8,749 bases of DNA from an uncultured Polyangiaceae bacterium. GTDB taxonomy: Bacteria; Myxococcota_A; Polyangia; Polyangiales; Houyiibacteriaceae. The DNA is taken from contig CAMYJN010000066.1 of assembly GCA_947258625.1 (NCBI GenBank), forward strand, positions 1-8,749, written 5' to 3'. Shown here piece by piece: positions 1 through 4,581 of the stretch; positions within the stretch are counted from its first letter, which is position 1; each line of letters opens with the position of its first letter. Below the pieces are notes generated by a model. The model was not told where the DNA came from. It searched no databases and saw only the letters and a program-made list of their open reading frames with translations. The position numbers were made by a program, and so were the translations under genes.

Positions 1-191
1 GCACGGCCCTCGCCCGACGCACCCTGAGCAAGCCCACGCCGCACGGACACTCGCAGTCTTTCTAGGTCGCCTTCACTCAGGCTCTCAAAGCCATCTTCAG
101 CGCGGACGGCGTTTAGAACGGCCCGCACGGTTTCGAGCTCCTCGTCAGCCAGCGCGTCGATCAGCGCATGAATGTCGGACCGGGTTCCCAT
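1..191 (-). CDS. Small antitoxin-like protein, 3' end beyond window
   Basis: Reading the minus strand from an ATG at 191 gives an open frame of 63 codons that runs off the left edge. The protein begins MGTRSDIHALIDALADEEL and continues with a charged, helix-forming stretch (E-L-E-T-V-R-A-V-L-N-A-V) and then SLSEGDLERLR near residues 40-50. Short proteins with an 'I/H-x-L-(I/V)-D-x-L-x-E-E-E-L' opening followed by an SEEDL-type segment are common as type II antitoxins, whose toxin gene is usually just downstream. Here that gene would lie outside the window, so the assignment rests on pattern only. No convincing ribosome binding site precedes the ATG. The gene begins 55 bp from repeat copy 1. 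It could also be a free-standing small hypothetical protein. Confidence 0.5.
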   Translation of the reverse strand, partial: MGTRSDIHALIDALADEELETVRAVLNAVRAEDGFESLSEGDLERLRVSVRRGLAQGASGEGR

Positions 192-245
192 GTCTGTGAG
201 TCTAAACCTAGCCCGGGGGGTCGTCTAGTCGACCTTGGGCGCCGA

Positions 246-428
246 TCACGATTGCGGTCTTGAAAGTGCCAGCAGCCGTAACACGGCACGCGCCAAGCGG
301 CGCGAGTCCGCGTGCCGTGAGCTCGACAAGACCTTGCGCGCCGACGTGCCTAAGGTCTCGGCGGTGGGCGGCTCTCCCACGTCCGCCCTTCCCTGCGCCC
401 TCTCGCGTTCGATTTTGCCAGTTGGCAT
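246..428 (-). CDS. Conserved 60-aa ORF within repeat copy 1
   Basis: I recognise no family. The frame starts with ATG at 428 (MPTGKIERERAQGRADVGE) and ends in a QS-stop shared with both other copies. The copy 2 counterpart has the same length (60 aa) and a TTG at the same start position. Of the 27 codons that differ between copies 1 and 2 in the shared 49-codon core, 18 are synonymous, including Leu TTG/CTT and Arg CGG/AGG exchanges, and several of the rest are D/E or R/K. That pattern indicates selection on this protein frame. The C-terminal half (PTAETLGT..ARKVLSSSRHA) is predicted helical and basic. A longer frame with an ATG at 464 is also open. There is no strong ribosome binding site, and it may be a decayed copy. 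Confidence 0.4.
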   Translation of the reverse strand: MPTGKIERERAQGRADVGEPPTAETLGTSARKVLSSSRHADSRRLARAVLRLLALSRPQS

Positions 429-438
429 AGAGGTTTCC
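246..438 (-). repeat. Dispersed repeat, copy 1 (193 bp)
   Basis: This copy aligns without gaps to copy 2 (2618-2810) over 193 bp, and to copy 3 (3550-3696) over the 147 bp from 246 to 392. By hand count the 147-bp core differs from copy 2 at 33 positions, about 78% identity. The homology begins in all three copies exactly at the stop codon of a shared minus-strand frame (TCA/TCATGA-type ends on the plus strand) and ends in copies 1 and 2 near a common GGTTTCC. It lies between the antitoxin-like gene and the phosphatase gene. The core contains an imperfect hairpin with a GTGGG/CCCAC stem that is kept in all copies. Confidence 0.85.
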
Positions 439-469
439 ATTCGGACGCGCAAGAGCGGCTCCATTGCGG

Positions 470-1180
470 CTACGAGCGAACGCCCTGGATGACCCTGGGA
501 ATGTCGTCACCAAAAATCATCCTGAGCGACGCCAGGGCATCGTAACGATGCCGCTCCAACGCGGATTGAAGGACCTCGATCTCCACCGGAGCATTGCATA
601 TCCGGTGGAGATACTGAGCCAAAGACGAGGGGACGCTGTTCTCGGAGTGCGGCTGCAATTCATGCTCGAGTCGTTGGAGCTGAGACGCGAAGCCGATATT
701 GGGAAGGACTTGAATCCGCTTCGATCGAACTCGACAGAGGGCGTCAAAGAAGCTCATGGCCTCCGTTTTCATCAGCCAGGCGATGACCAGGGTTGCGGAT
801 CGGCTGACGCCGACTTCACAATGGACAAACAGCTTGGCCTTCGGGTCACTGGCCATCGCAGCTGCTGCAAAGTCGAAGAACTGCGAAAACGTCCCTGCGA
901 TATCCTGTTGCATGCCATCGTGGACACCGAGAAACAGATGATGAAAGTCCTGCTGTAAGAACTCCATCTTCGAACGATCATTCTCCATCAGGCAGCTCAC
1001 AACGTGGGTGACTCCGGCCCTCTTCAGCTCCTGAACGCGCTCTCGGTTCGGTCGGGCGCCCAGATACAGAGTCCGAGTGATCTGACTGAAGAAGCTCTCT
1101 CGCAGGTCGACCGAGAAATCGAGTCCAAGACCGAGCAGTGAGAGCACACGGTCCGCGACCTCATCGAGTATGGCTTTCAT
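470..1180 (-). CDS. Dual-specificity-type protein phosphatase
   Basis: This is a cysteine-based protein phosphatase of the dual-specificity (DUSP/PTP) superfamily, expected to remove phosphate from tyrosine and/or serine-threonine in the cytoplasm. The signature P-loop HCEVGVSRSAT is seen at residues 120-130, with H120, nucleophile C121 and R127. A general-acid loop with Asp 88 (GVHDGMQQDI) lies about 33 residues upstream, as usual for DUSPs. The family opening TLYLGARPNRERVQELKRAG is at 38-56, and the PNxGFxxQLxxLE segment at 160-172 closes the domain. The first 35 residues and the last 60 or so are extra; the C-terminal part has no recognisable motif. All catalytic residues are present, so it is probably active. 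There is no signal peptide. It is on the same strand as the 203-aa gene upstream, 62 bp apart, so co-transcription is possible. No kinase partner is in the window. Confidence 0.88.
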   Translation of the reverse strand: MKAILDEVADRVLSLLGLGLDFSVDLRESFFSQITRTLYLGARPNRERVQELKRAGVTHVVSCLMENDRSKMEFLQQDFHHLFLGVHDGMQQDIAGTFSQFFDFAAAAMASDPKAKLFVHCEVGVSRSATLVIAWLMKTEAMSFFDALCRVRSKRIQVLPNIGFASQLQRLEHELQPHSENSVPSSLAQYLHRICNAPVEIEVLQSALERHRYDALASLRMIFGDDIPRVIQGVRS

Positions 1181-1242
1181 GGGGGTTCTCGCTGTGAGTC
1201 GAGTCGCCTATCGCGACACCATACACCTGTGCGCCAACGTTC

Positions 1243-1854
1243 TCATCGGTCGGTGGCCGTTTTTGCTTCGGCGATTTCGCGCGTGAGATCGAGGACTCCG
1301 CTCACCACGATGTGCGCGCCAGACCCGACGCCGAGCGTCCAGTACCGCCTGAACCACTTGCGAGCCTGTTCATCCGTCGTGGCGGTGCGCATGACACCCG
1401 ATAAGAGCGTTCGTTGCTCGTCGAGAGCACGAACCGACAACGAGTACACGGTCTTTGCGTAGCCAGGCTCCGCAAACTCTCGGAAGCTCTCGGGGGTGAC
1501 TTGCGCGTAGTGAATGACCGGGCGCCAGAATTTGCCAACCAGGCCGAGGGCCAGCTCGTCGTGAGGCCGCTCGCCGAGCAGCACCCAGCCGCCCTCGCCA
1601 AGGGGGATCTTGGTCGTGTCACGCAATCGCAATTGCTTGGGAGGCTGCTGCGGCAATTCGCCATGCAGAAGATCGCTGACGAGCTCGGGCAAGGCGCGGA
1701 GCGCGCCCAAAAAGCCAACCATGGGTCGTGCTTGACCCACTTCGATCAGGTCGACCTCCATCAGAGCGTCCCAGGTCGTCACAACGTCGGCTTCAACGAC
1801 CGTCGCGACGGCGTCTGAAACATCATAGAACGGTAGGAATTCGTCGGCCAGCAC
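1243..1854 (-). CDS. Hypothetical 203-aa protein, possibly SRPBCC-like
   Basis: I do not recognise this protein with certainty. It starts at GTG 1854, preceded at about 10 nt by GGGAG, and has coding-like composition throughout. The order of features suggests a lipid- or polyketide-binding SRPBCC/START-like fold: an N-terminal FYDVSDAVATVVEAD strand pair and a 'TWDALMEVDL' helix at 27-36, then LGEGGWVLLGERPHDELALG (85-104), GKFWRP (107-112), a F-x-E-F-x-E-P-G-Y-A segment (124-133), TVYSLSVRALDEQRTLLSGVMRT (135-157) and a C-terminal helix with W167/Y171. Strand content followed by a final amphipathic helix fits that fold, but no catalytic motif can be named. It precedes the phosphatase gene on the same strand. 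There is no signal peptide or membrane segment. Confidence 0.65.
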   Translation of the reverse strand: MLADEFLPFYDVSDAVATVVEADVVTTWDALMEVDLIEVGQARPMVGFLGALRALPELVSDLLHGELPQQPPKQLRLRDTTKIPLGEGGWVLLGERPHDELALGLVGKFWRPVIHYAQVTPESFREFAEPGYAKTVYSLSVRALDEQRTLLSGVMRTATTDEQARKWFRRYWTLGVGSGAHIVVSGVLDLTREIAEAKTATDR

Positions 1855-1917
1855 CTAGGTTTGCTCCCACAAGACTCGGGCCAACTCTACACACCATCAT
1901 CTTGGGCAACAACCTCC

Positions 1918-1941
1918 CGACCGCCAACCCGGGTGCGGTCG
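1918..1941. other. Inverted repeat beside 3'-end fragment 1
   Basis: CGACCGC (1918-1924) and GCGGTCG (1935-1941) form a perfect 7-bp stem around a 10-nt loop that itself contains ACCCGGGT. It lies 3 bp before the tRNA/tmRNA-like fragment at 1945 and downstream of higA on the minus strand. It has no T-tract on either side, so it is not a standard terminator. It may be an arm-type recombination site or a chance inverted repeat. Confidence 0.35.
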
Positions 1942-1944
1942 TCG

Positions 1945-1966
1945 TTGGATTCCCACCGCCTCCACT
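1945..1966 (+). repeat. tRNA/tmRNA 3'-end fragment 1 (att-like)
   Basis: The stretch TTGGATTCCCACCGCCTCCA followed by CT matches the 3' end of a tRNA or tmRNA gene from the T-loop through the acceptor strand, with one change (G for C) against the copies at 2907 and 6439. No matching 5' acceptor or T-stem strand lies upstream, so it is a fragment and not a gene. Integrases commonly leave such 3'-terminal duplications. It lies 21 bp downstream of the higA stop. Confidence 0.65.
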
Positions 1967-1986
1967 GACAAACATCCGAGATCCTG

Positions 1987-2259
1987 TCACCCCACTTCAG
2001 CGAGATCGCGTTCGGCGTGCCAGAGGTCCCAGTCCATTTGCAGACCAAGCCAGAACTGAGGTGAGTTCTTGAACACTCGCGAAAGACGAACCGCGGTTTC
2101 TGCCGTGATTCCCCTCTTGCCTTTGATGATCAAGTTGACGCTTTGGACGCTCAGGCCGAGCTCCTCGGCTAGCGCGCGTTGCGTCATTTCCATCGGCACG
2201 AGAAACTCTTCGAGCAGCATCTCGCCGGGAGAGGTTGGGGGTCGGTGCTTTGGAATCAT
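1987..2259 (-). CDS. higA: HigA-family antitoxin (XRE HTH)
   Basis: This 90-aa antitoxin binds and neutralises the HigB toxin encoded immediately upstream and is expected to repress the operon by binding the palindrome near 2578-2604. The family opening is clear: HRPPTSPGEMLLEEFL at 5-20, then an XRE helix-turn-helix (MTQRALAEELGLSVQSVN, about 25-42) and the typical IIKGKRGITAETAVRLSRVF (44-63) plus SPQFWLGLQMDWDLW (66-80). Length is normal for HigA. The ATG at 2259 lies 9 bp after the toxin stop; AGGA, seven bases before the ATG, overlaps the toxin's TAG stop, so translation is probably coupled. The toxin-first order is characteristic of higBA. Confidence 0.93.
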   Translation of the reverse strand: MIPKHRPPTSPGEMLLEEFLVPMEMTQRALAEELGLSVQSVNLIIKGKRGITAETAVRLSRVFKNSPQFWLGLQMDWDLWHAERDLAEVG

Positions 2260-2268
2260 CGCTTCTTC

Positions 2269-2559
2269 CTAGTGATAGTCGAGGACCCGGACGTCGTGCG
2301 CGTCCCCATCGCGGAACGCGAAGACGAGCCGATACTGGTCGTTGACGCGGATCGAATGAAATCCCTCGAGGTCTCCTCGCAACTTTTCCAATCGGTTGTT
2401 CGGCGGTACCCGAAGGTCTCGGAGCGAGGTGGCCCGATTGAGCAAATCGAGCTTGCGCTGCACGTTCTTCCAGATCGATTTCGGAATCCGACGAGCATCT
2501 TTCGAGTTCTTTCCGTGATAGAGGTCCTCCGTGACCTTGTCAGCAAAGCCTCGAATCAC
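2269..2559 (-). CDS. higB: HigB-type RelE-superfamily toxin
   Basis: This 96-aa toxin belongs to the HigB group of the RelE/ParE superfamily, which cleaves mRNA at the ribosome. It opens with IRGFADKVTEDLYHGKNSK (2-20), the standard start of chromosomal HigB proteins, contains AARD-like basic stretches and a K/R-rich linker (about 20-36), and ends with the core SIRVNDQYRLVFAF (69-82) and VLDYH (92-96). The basic residues R71 and R77 and the terminal histidine H96 occupy positions where the family's active residues lie. The start is GTG at 2559, with only a weak upstream AGG; a weak start could keep toxin output low. It is the first gene of the operon, followed by higA after 9 bp. Confidence 0.92.
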   Translation of the reverse strand: MIRGFADKVTEDLYHGKNSKDARRIPKSIWKNVQRKLDLLNRATSLRDLRVPPNNRLEKLRGDLEGFHSIRVNDQYRLVFAFRDGDAHDVRVLDYH

Positions 2560-2577
2560 GTAGAACAGCCTAAACTA

Positions 2578-2604
2578 GTTAATGCCTTAATGCAATGCAT
2601 TAAC
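2578..2604. promoter_or_regulatory. Probable HigA operator/promoter region
   Basis: The 17-bp sequence at 2587-2603 (TTAATGCAATGCATTAA) is a perfect palindrome with one central base. A third half-site, TTAATGC, precedes it at 2579-2585, so GTTAATGC (2578-2585) also pairs with GCATTAAC (2597-2604). It lies 19-45 bp upstream of the higB start codon in otherwise AT-rich sequence. XRE-type antitoxins autorepress through such palindromes. A TTGCAT/TAGGCT pair 17 bp apart on the minus strand is a possible but weak promoter. Confidence 0.7.
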
Positions 2605-2617
2605 TTGCTAATCTCCA

Positions 2618-2800
2618 TCATGATTGCCGTTTGGAAAGCGCCAGTAAACGCAAGACCGTGCGCGCCAGCTCTCGCGACTCTGCATGCCTGGAGCTCGAAA
2701 GAACCTTGCGGGCCAACGTGCCTAAGGTCTCCGCGGTGGGCACGTCTCCCACCTCCGCCCTTCCCGGCGTCGTCTCAAGTTCGATTTTGCCAGTTGGCAA
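2618..2800 (-). CDS. Conserved 60-aa ORF within repeat copy 2
   Basis: This ORF is the counterpart of the one at 246-428, with the same length of 60 aa but a TTG start where copy 1 has ATG. It begins with M/L-PTGKIELETTPGRAEVGD and ends KRQS-stop. The family is unknown. Against copy 3, 16 of 22 differing codons in the 49-codon core are synonymous. The frame stays open upstream from the TTG to a stop just beyond the 3'-end fragment at 2907, but no ATG, GTG or other TTG occurs in that extension, which favours the 60-aa start. It is read in the same direction as higB and ends 58 bp before its GTG, so it could be co-transcribed or could contribute a leader. It may be non-functional. Confidence 0.4.
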   Translation of the reverse strand: MPTGKIELETTPGRAEVGDVPTAETLGTLARKVLSSSRHAESRELARTVLRLLALSKRQS

Positions 2801-2810
2801 AGCGGTTTCC
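2618..2810 (-). repeat. Dispersed repeat, copy 2 (193 bp)
   Basis: This copy has the same length and boundaries as copy 1 and, by hand count, differs from copy 3 at 28 of 147 core positions (about 81% identity). It starts on the plus side at TCATGATTGC and ends at CGGTTTCC. It lies between the higB operator (ending 2604) and the tRNA/tmRNA 3'-end fragment at 2907. The internal hairpin is best formed here (GGTGGG/CCCACC, 7-nt loop). Alternating synonymous changes show that the minus-strand frame is the conserved one. Confidence 0.85.
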
Positions 2811-2906
2811 CGAACATGCTTTTCGCTGTCTTTTGTTTCCCCTGACTCGGGATCCAGTTTCCCGTGATTACCCGTAGTTGCGTGAATCGGCTCGAAACCC
2901 GATGTT

Positions 2907-2928
2907 TTCGATTCCCACCGCCTCCACT
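2907..2928 (+). repeat. tRNA/tmRNA 3'-end fragment 2 (att-like)
   Basis: TTCGATTCCCACCGCCTCCA followed by CT is identical over 21 bp to the copy at 6439 and has one mismatch to the copy at 1945. It contains the T-loop (TTCGATT) and the acceptor 3' strand ending in the discriminator, but the upstream bases do not form a T-stem, so it is a remnant. It lies 21 bp before the promoter of the second toxin-antitoxin pair. Spacing to fragment 1 is 962 bp, a segment that holds only higBA and repeat copy 2. Confidence 0.7.
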
Positions 2929-2948
2929 ATCACGCTCGCGATAATCCT

Positions 2949-2977
2949 TTGACATTACCCAGACACTATATTATCTA
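2949..2977 (+). promoter_or_regulatory. Promoter of second TA operon
   Basis: A perfect TTGACA (-35) is at 2949-2954. Downstream is a very AT-rich stretch with several possible -10 boxes: TATTAT at 2969 (5/6 match, 14-bp spacing) or TATCTA at 2972 (17-bp spacing, weaker match). Either places the transcription start close to or at the toxin ATG at 2984, so the mRNA would have almost no leader. Confidence 0.55.
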
Positions 2978-2987
2978 TACGTAATGT
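2952..2987. promoter_or_regulatory. Operator inverted repeat over TA promoter
   Basis: ACATTAC (2952-2958) and GTAATGT (2981-2987) are perfect inverted 7-mers 22 bp apart. The left arm overlaps the -35 box and the right arm contains the toxin start codon (ATG 2984-2986). A dimeric XRE antitoxin bound to both arms would cover the whole promoter, which fits autoregulation by the protein encoded at 3246-3548. Confidence 0.5.
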
Positions 2988-3256
2988 GGGAGGTTCTCGA
3001 GAGCAGGCCTTGCAAAAGACAACTCAAGAGGGCTCCCAAAGAGGTCGTCAAGCAGTACGAGGCATGGAAGGAAGTCGTTCAAGCATCCGGGCCACGAGCG
3101 CTTCGGTTGATCCCTGGCTACCGCGACCACGCACTCAAAGGCGAGTGGAAAGGCGCTCGGTCGAGCTATCTCACGAAGAAATGGCGCGTCCTCTATGTGG
3201 TCGAGGGAGACCGCTTCGAGGTTCTCGTGCTGGAGGTGAATCCCCATGACTACTAA
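2984..3256 (+). CDS. RelE/ParE-superfamily toxin
   Basis: This 90-aa toxin is of the RelE/YafQ/HigB-like superfamily, expected to be a ribosome-dependent mRNA interferase. It shows the usual order: a positively charged N-terminal helix region (CKRQLKRAPKEVVKQYEAW, 10-28), then GPRALRLIPGYRDHALKGEWKGARSSYL split over 36-63, the central strand KKWRVLYVV (65-73), and the C-terminal EVLVLEVNPHDY (79-90), with H88, D89 and Y90 at the usual active end. The ATG at 2984 has no Shine-Dalgarno sequence and lies at or near the predicted transcription start, so initiation may be leaderless. Its last 11 bases overlap the antitoxin gene, indicating coupled expression. Confidence 0.88.
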   Translation: MWEVLESRPCKRQLKRAPKEVVKQYEAWKEVVQASGPRALRLIPGYRDHALKGEWKGARSSYLTKKWRVLYVVEGDRFEVLVLEVNPHDY

Positions 3257-3548
3257 GCGCGGAAAAAAGGTTCAAGAGGCACTTCGGGGAGGGCGGTTCA
3301 CGAAGTCTGTCGTTCGAGTCAAGCTCACGCCCGGCGAGATGGCCCGCATCCTCAGGGAAAAGAACGAGCTCACACAGTCAGAGTTGGCCGAGCGCACCGG
3401 CCTCACGCAATCGACTATCTCAAACATCGAGAACGGACGGACGCAGCTCGGCGCGGAACGAGCCAAGACCTTGGCGCGAGCTCTTTGTGTTCATCCGGCG
3501 GTGTTGCTCTTCCCGGGGTGGGACGTGAGCGAAGAGAGCGCCGCCTAA
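3246..3548 (+). CDS. XRE-family antitoxin
   Basis: This 100-aa DNA-binding protein pairs with the toxin at 2984-3256 and probably represses the operon. A canonical XRE helix-turn-helix runs from about residue 33 to 85, with recognisable MARILREKNELTQSELAERT and GLTQSTISNIENGRTQLG and the closing AKTLARALCVHPAVLLFP. The N-terminal 30 residues are basic (KRGKKVQEALRGGRFTKSVV) and may extend onto DNA or cover the toxin. The ATG overlaps the toxin stop in the string ATGACTACTAA. A purine-rich GGAGGTGAA lies 7-15 bp upstream and is a good ribosome binding site. Its TAA stop is one base from the end of repeat copy 3. The toxin-first order resembles higBA, but the two systems are not close copies. 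Confidence 0.9.
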   Translation: MTTKRGKKVQEALRGGRFTKSVVRVKLTPGEMARILREKNELTQSELAERTGLTQSTISNIENGRTQLGAERAKTLARALCVHPAVLLFPGWDVSEESAA

Positions 3549-3549
3549 C

Positions 3550-3696
3550 TCACGATTGCTCAGTTGACCGCGCCAATCGCCGCAAGACGGCGCGGGCCAG
3601 CTCACGTGACTCGGCATGTCTCGAGCTCGACAAGACCTTGCGGGCCAACGTGCCCAACGTCTCGGCGGTGGGCACATCTCCCACATCCGCCCTTCC
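3550..3696 (-). repeat. Dispersed repeat, copy 3 (147 bp, truncated)
   Basis: The 147 bp align without gaps to the cores of copies 1 and 2, after which homology stops abruptly at CGCCCTTCC; the further 46 bp of the full element are missing. The minus-strand frame is intact over these 49 codons (ADVGDVPTAETLGTLARK through EQS-stop), but upstream the frame contains no ATG, GTG or TTG before a TAA, so only the 3' part of the small gene remains. The repeat stop codon is one base from the antitoxin stop of the TA pair, facing it. The IS4 remnant lies on the truncated side and may have caused the loss. Confidence 0.82.
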
Positions 3697-3845
3697 TGCA
3701 ACAATCCCACCGACGACAACCCCACCGAGGTCTGAAGGCTCCCCGCAAATAGTTAAATGAAGTTAAGGGGTTAGGTTCGTTGTTTGAAAAAGGAAGCGCG
3801 CAAGGAGATCTTCGTGGGTAACGACACCAACAACGGAGAACTCAC

Positions 3846-4581
3846 ATGCGCGCCGAACGAATCTTATCACGATGGTTAGAACCGCTCACGGACTTCATGC
3901 ACGCCAAGCGTCAGAGGGCGCTTTTGGTCGGAGTGCCAAGAAGTCTATCGACGTCTGGCCGTTGAGGTGGTGGGTTCAAGCAGGTGCATCGTCGTCCTGG
4001 TGGATTGGACGTATGTGAACAACACCCAGGCCGCGCTTGTTGCGAGTATTCCGATGTCGGGACGCGCGCAGATCATCTACGCGCAAGTGCACGGGCAGAA
4101 GCGCGTTGGAAACCGTGCCGTGCAGCGCGGTTTTCTCGAGCGCCCGCAACAGGTGTTGCCTGCGGGACGGCAGATTGTCATCGTCACCGACGCGGGATTT
4201 GGTCGCTCATGGTTCGACGATGTCACTGCATGTGGCTTGCACTTTGTCGGTCGGTTGACGAGGAACAACACCCTTCGTCCTCGTGATGCGGCTCAAGCGC
4301 TTCGCGTTTGCGACCTGTTTGCAGGAGCCAGGATCAAGCCTCGATCGGTGGGGCGCTGCATGGTCACCAGAGATCGTCCCATCGAGGCGACCGTCGTCGT
4401 TCAGCGGATGAAAAACAAGAGTCGCCATCGGCCGAAGTTTAGAACACGGGGCCTGAAATCGACCGGCGCATTCACAGTCTGCAGCTGTCGACTAGGCGCT
4501 TCCCGATGGCGACAGACGGACGTCCGCATTGACCGTCGCGGATTCGGTCTGAGCGCGCCCCTTCCTAGGCCACGTCGCTAG
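3846..4581 (+). pseudogene. IS4-family transposase remnant
   Basis: This is a broken DDE transposase. A first frame (ATG 3846 to TGA 3963-3965) gives MRAERILSRWLEPLTDFMHA, the usual N-terminus of this IS4 group. A second frame, open from about 3931, contains CQEVYRRLAVEVVGSSR and then VLVDWT with the first catalytic Asp, ALVASIPMSGRAQIIYAQVH, and IVTDAGFGRSWFDD with the second Asp, followed by GLHFVGR. Relative to intact relatives I remember, roughly 50 residues between the two frames are missing and a frameshift is present. The C-terminal part with the catalytic Glu (YxxRMQIEExFRDxK region) is absent; the frame ends at 4581 in unrelated arginine-rich residues. It cannot be active. AT-rich sequence at about 3735-3790 may be the left end of the element; the right end appears lost. 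Confidence 0.8.

Noticed and set aside
464..958. Plus-strand ORF of 164 aa
   Set aside because: It is the antisense shadow of the phosphatase gene, whose catalytic motif is on the minus strand.
1728..2072. Plus-strand ORF of 114 aa
   Set aside because: It overlaps the 203-aa gene and higA in antisense, and its proline/arginine-rich product has no motif.
2179..2877. Plus-strand ORF of 232 aa
   Set aside because: It runs antisense through higB, part of higA and repeat copy 2, all of which have better supported minus-strand frames.
246..3696. Integron attC sites
   Set aside because: The repeats are 147-193 bp and show coding-type substitution; I could not place paired R'/R'' core sites at their ends, and no integron integrase is in the window.
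246..3696. CRISPR array
   Set aside because: Only three long copies separated by 0.7-2.2 kb of genes; no short regularly spaced repeats and no cas genes.
3420..3725. Minus-strand ORF of 101 aa across repeat copy 3
   Set aside because: It is in a different frame from the one conserved among repeat copies and overlaps the antitoxin gene in antisense.
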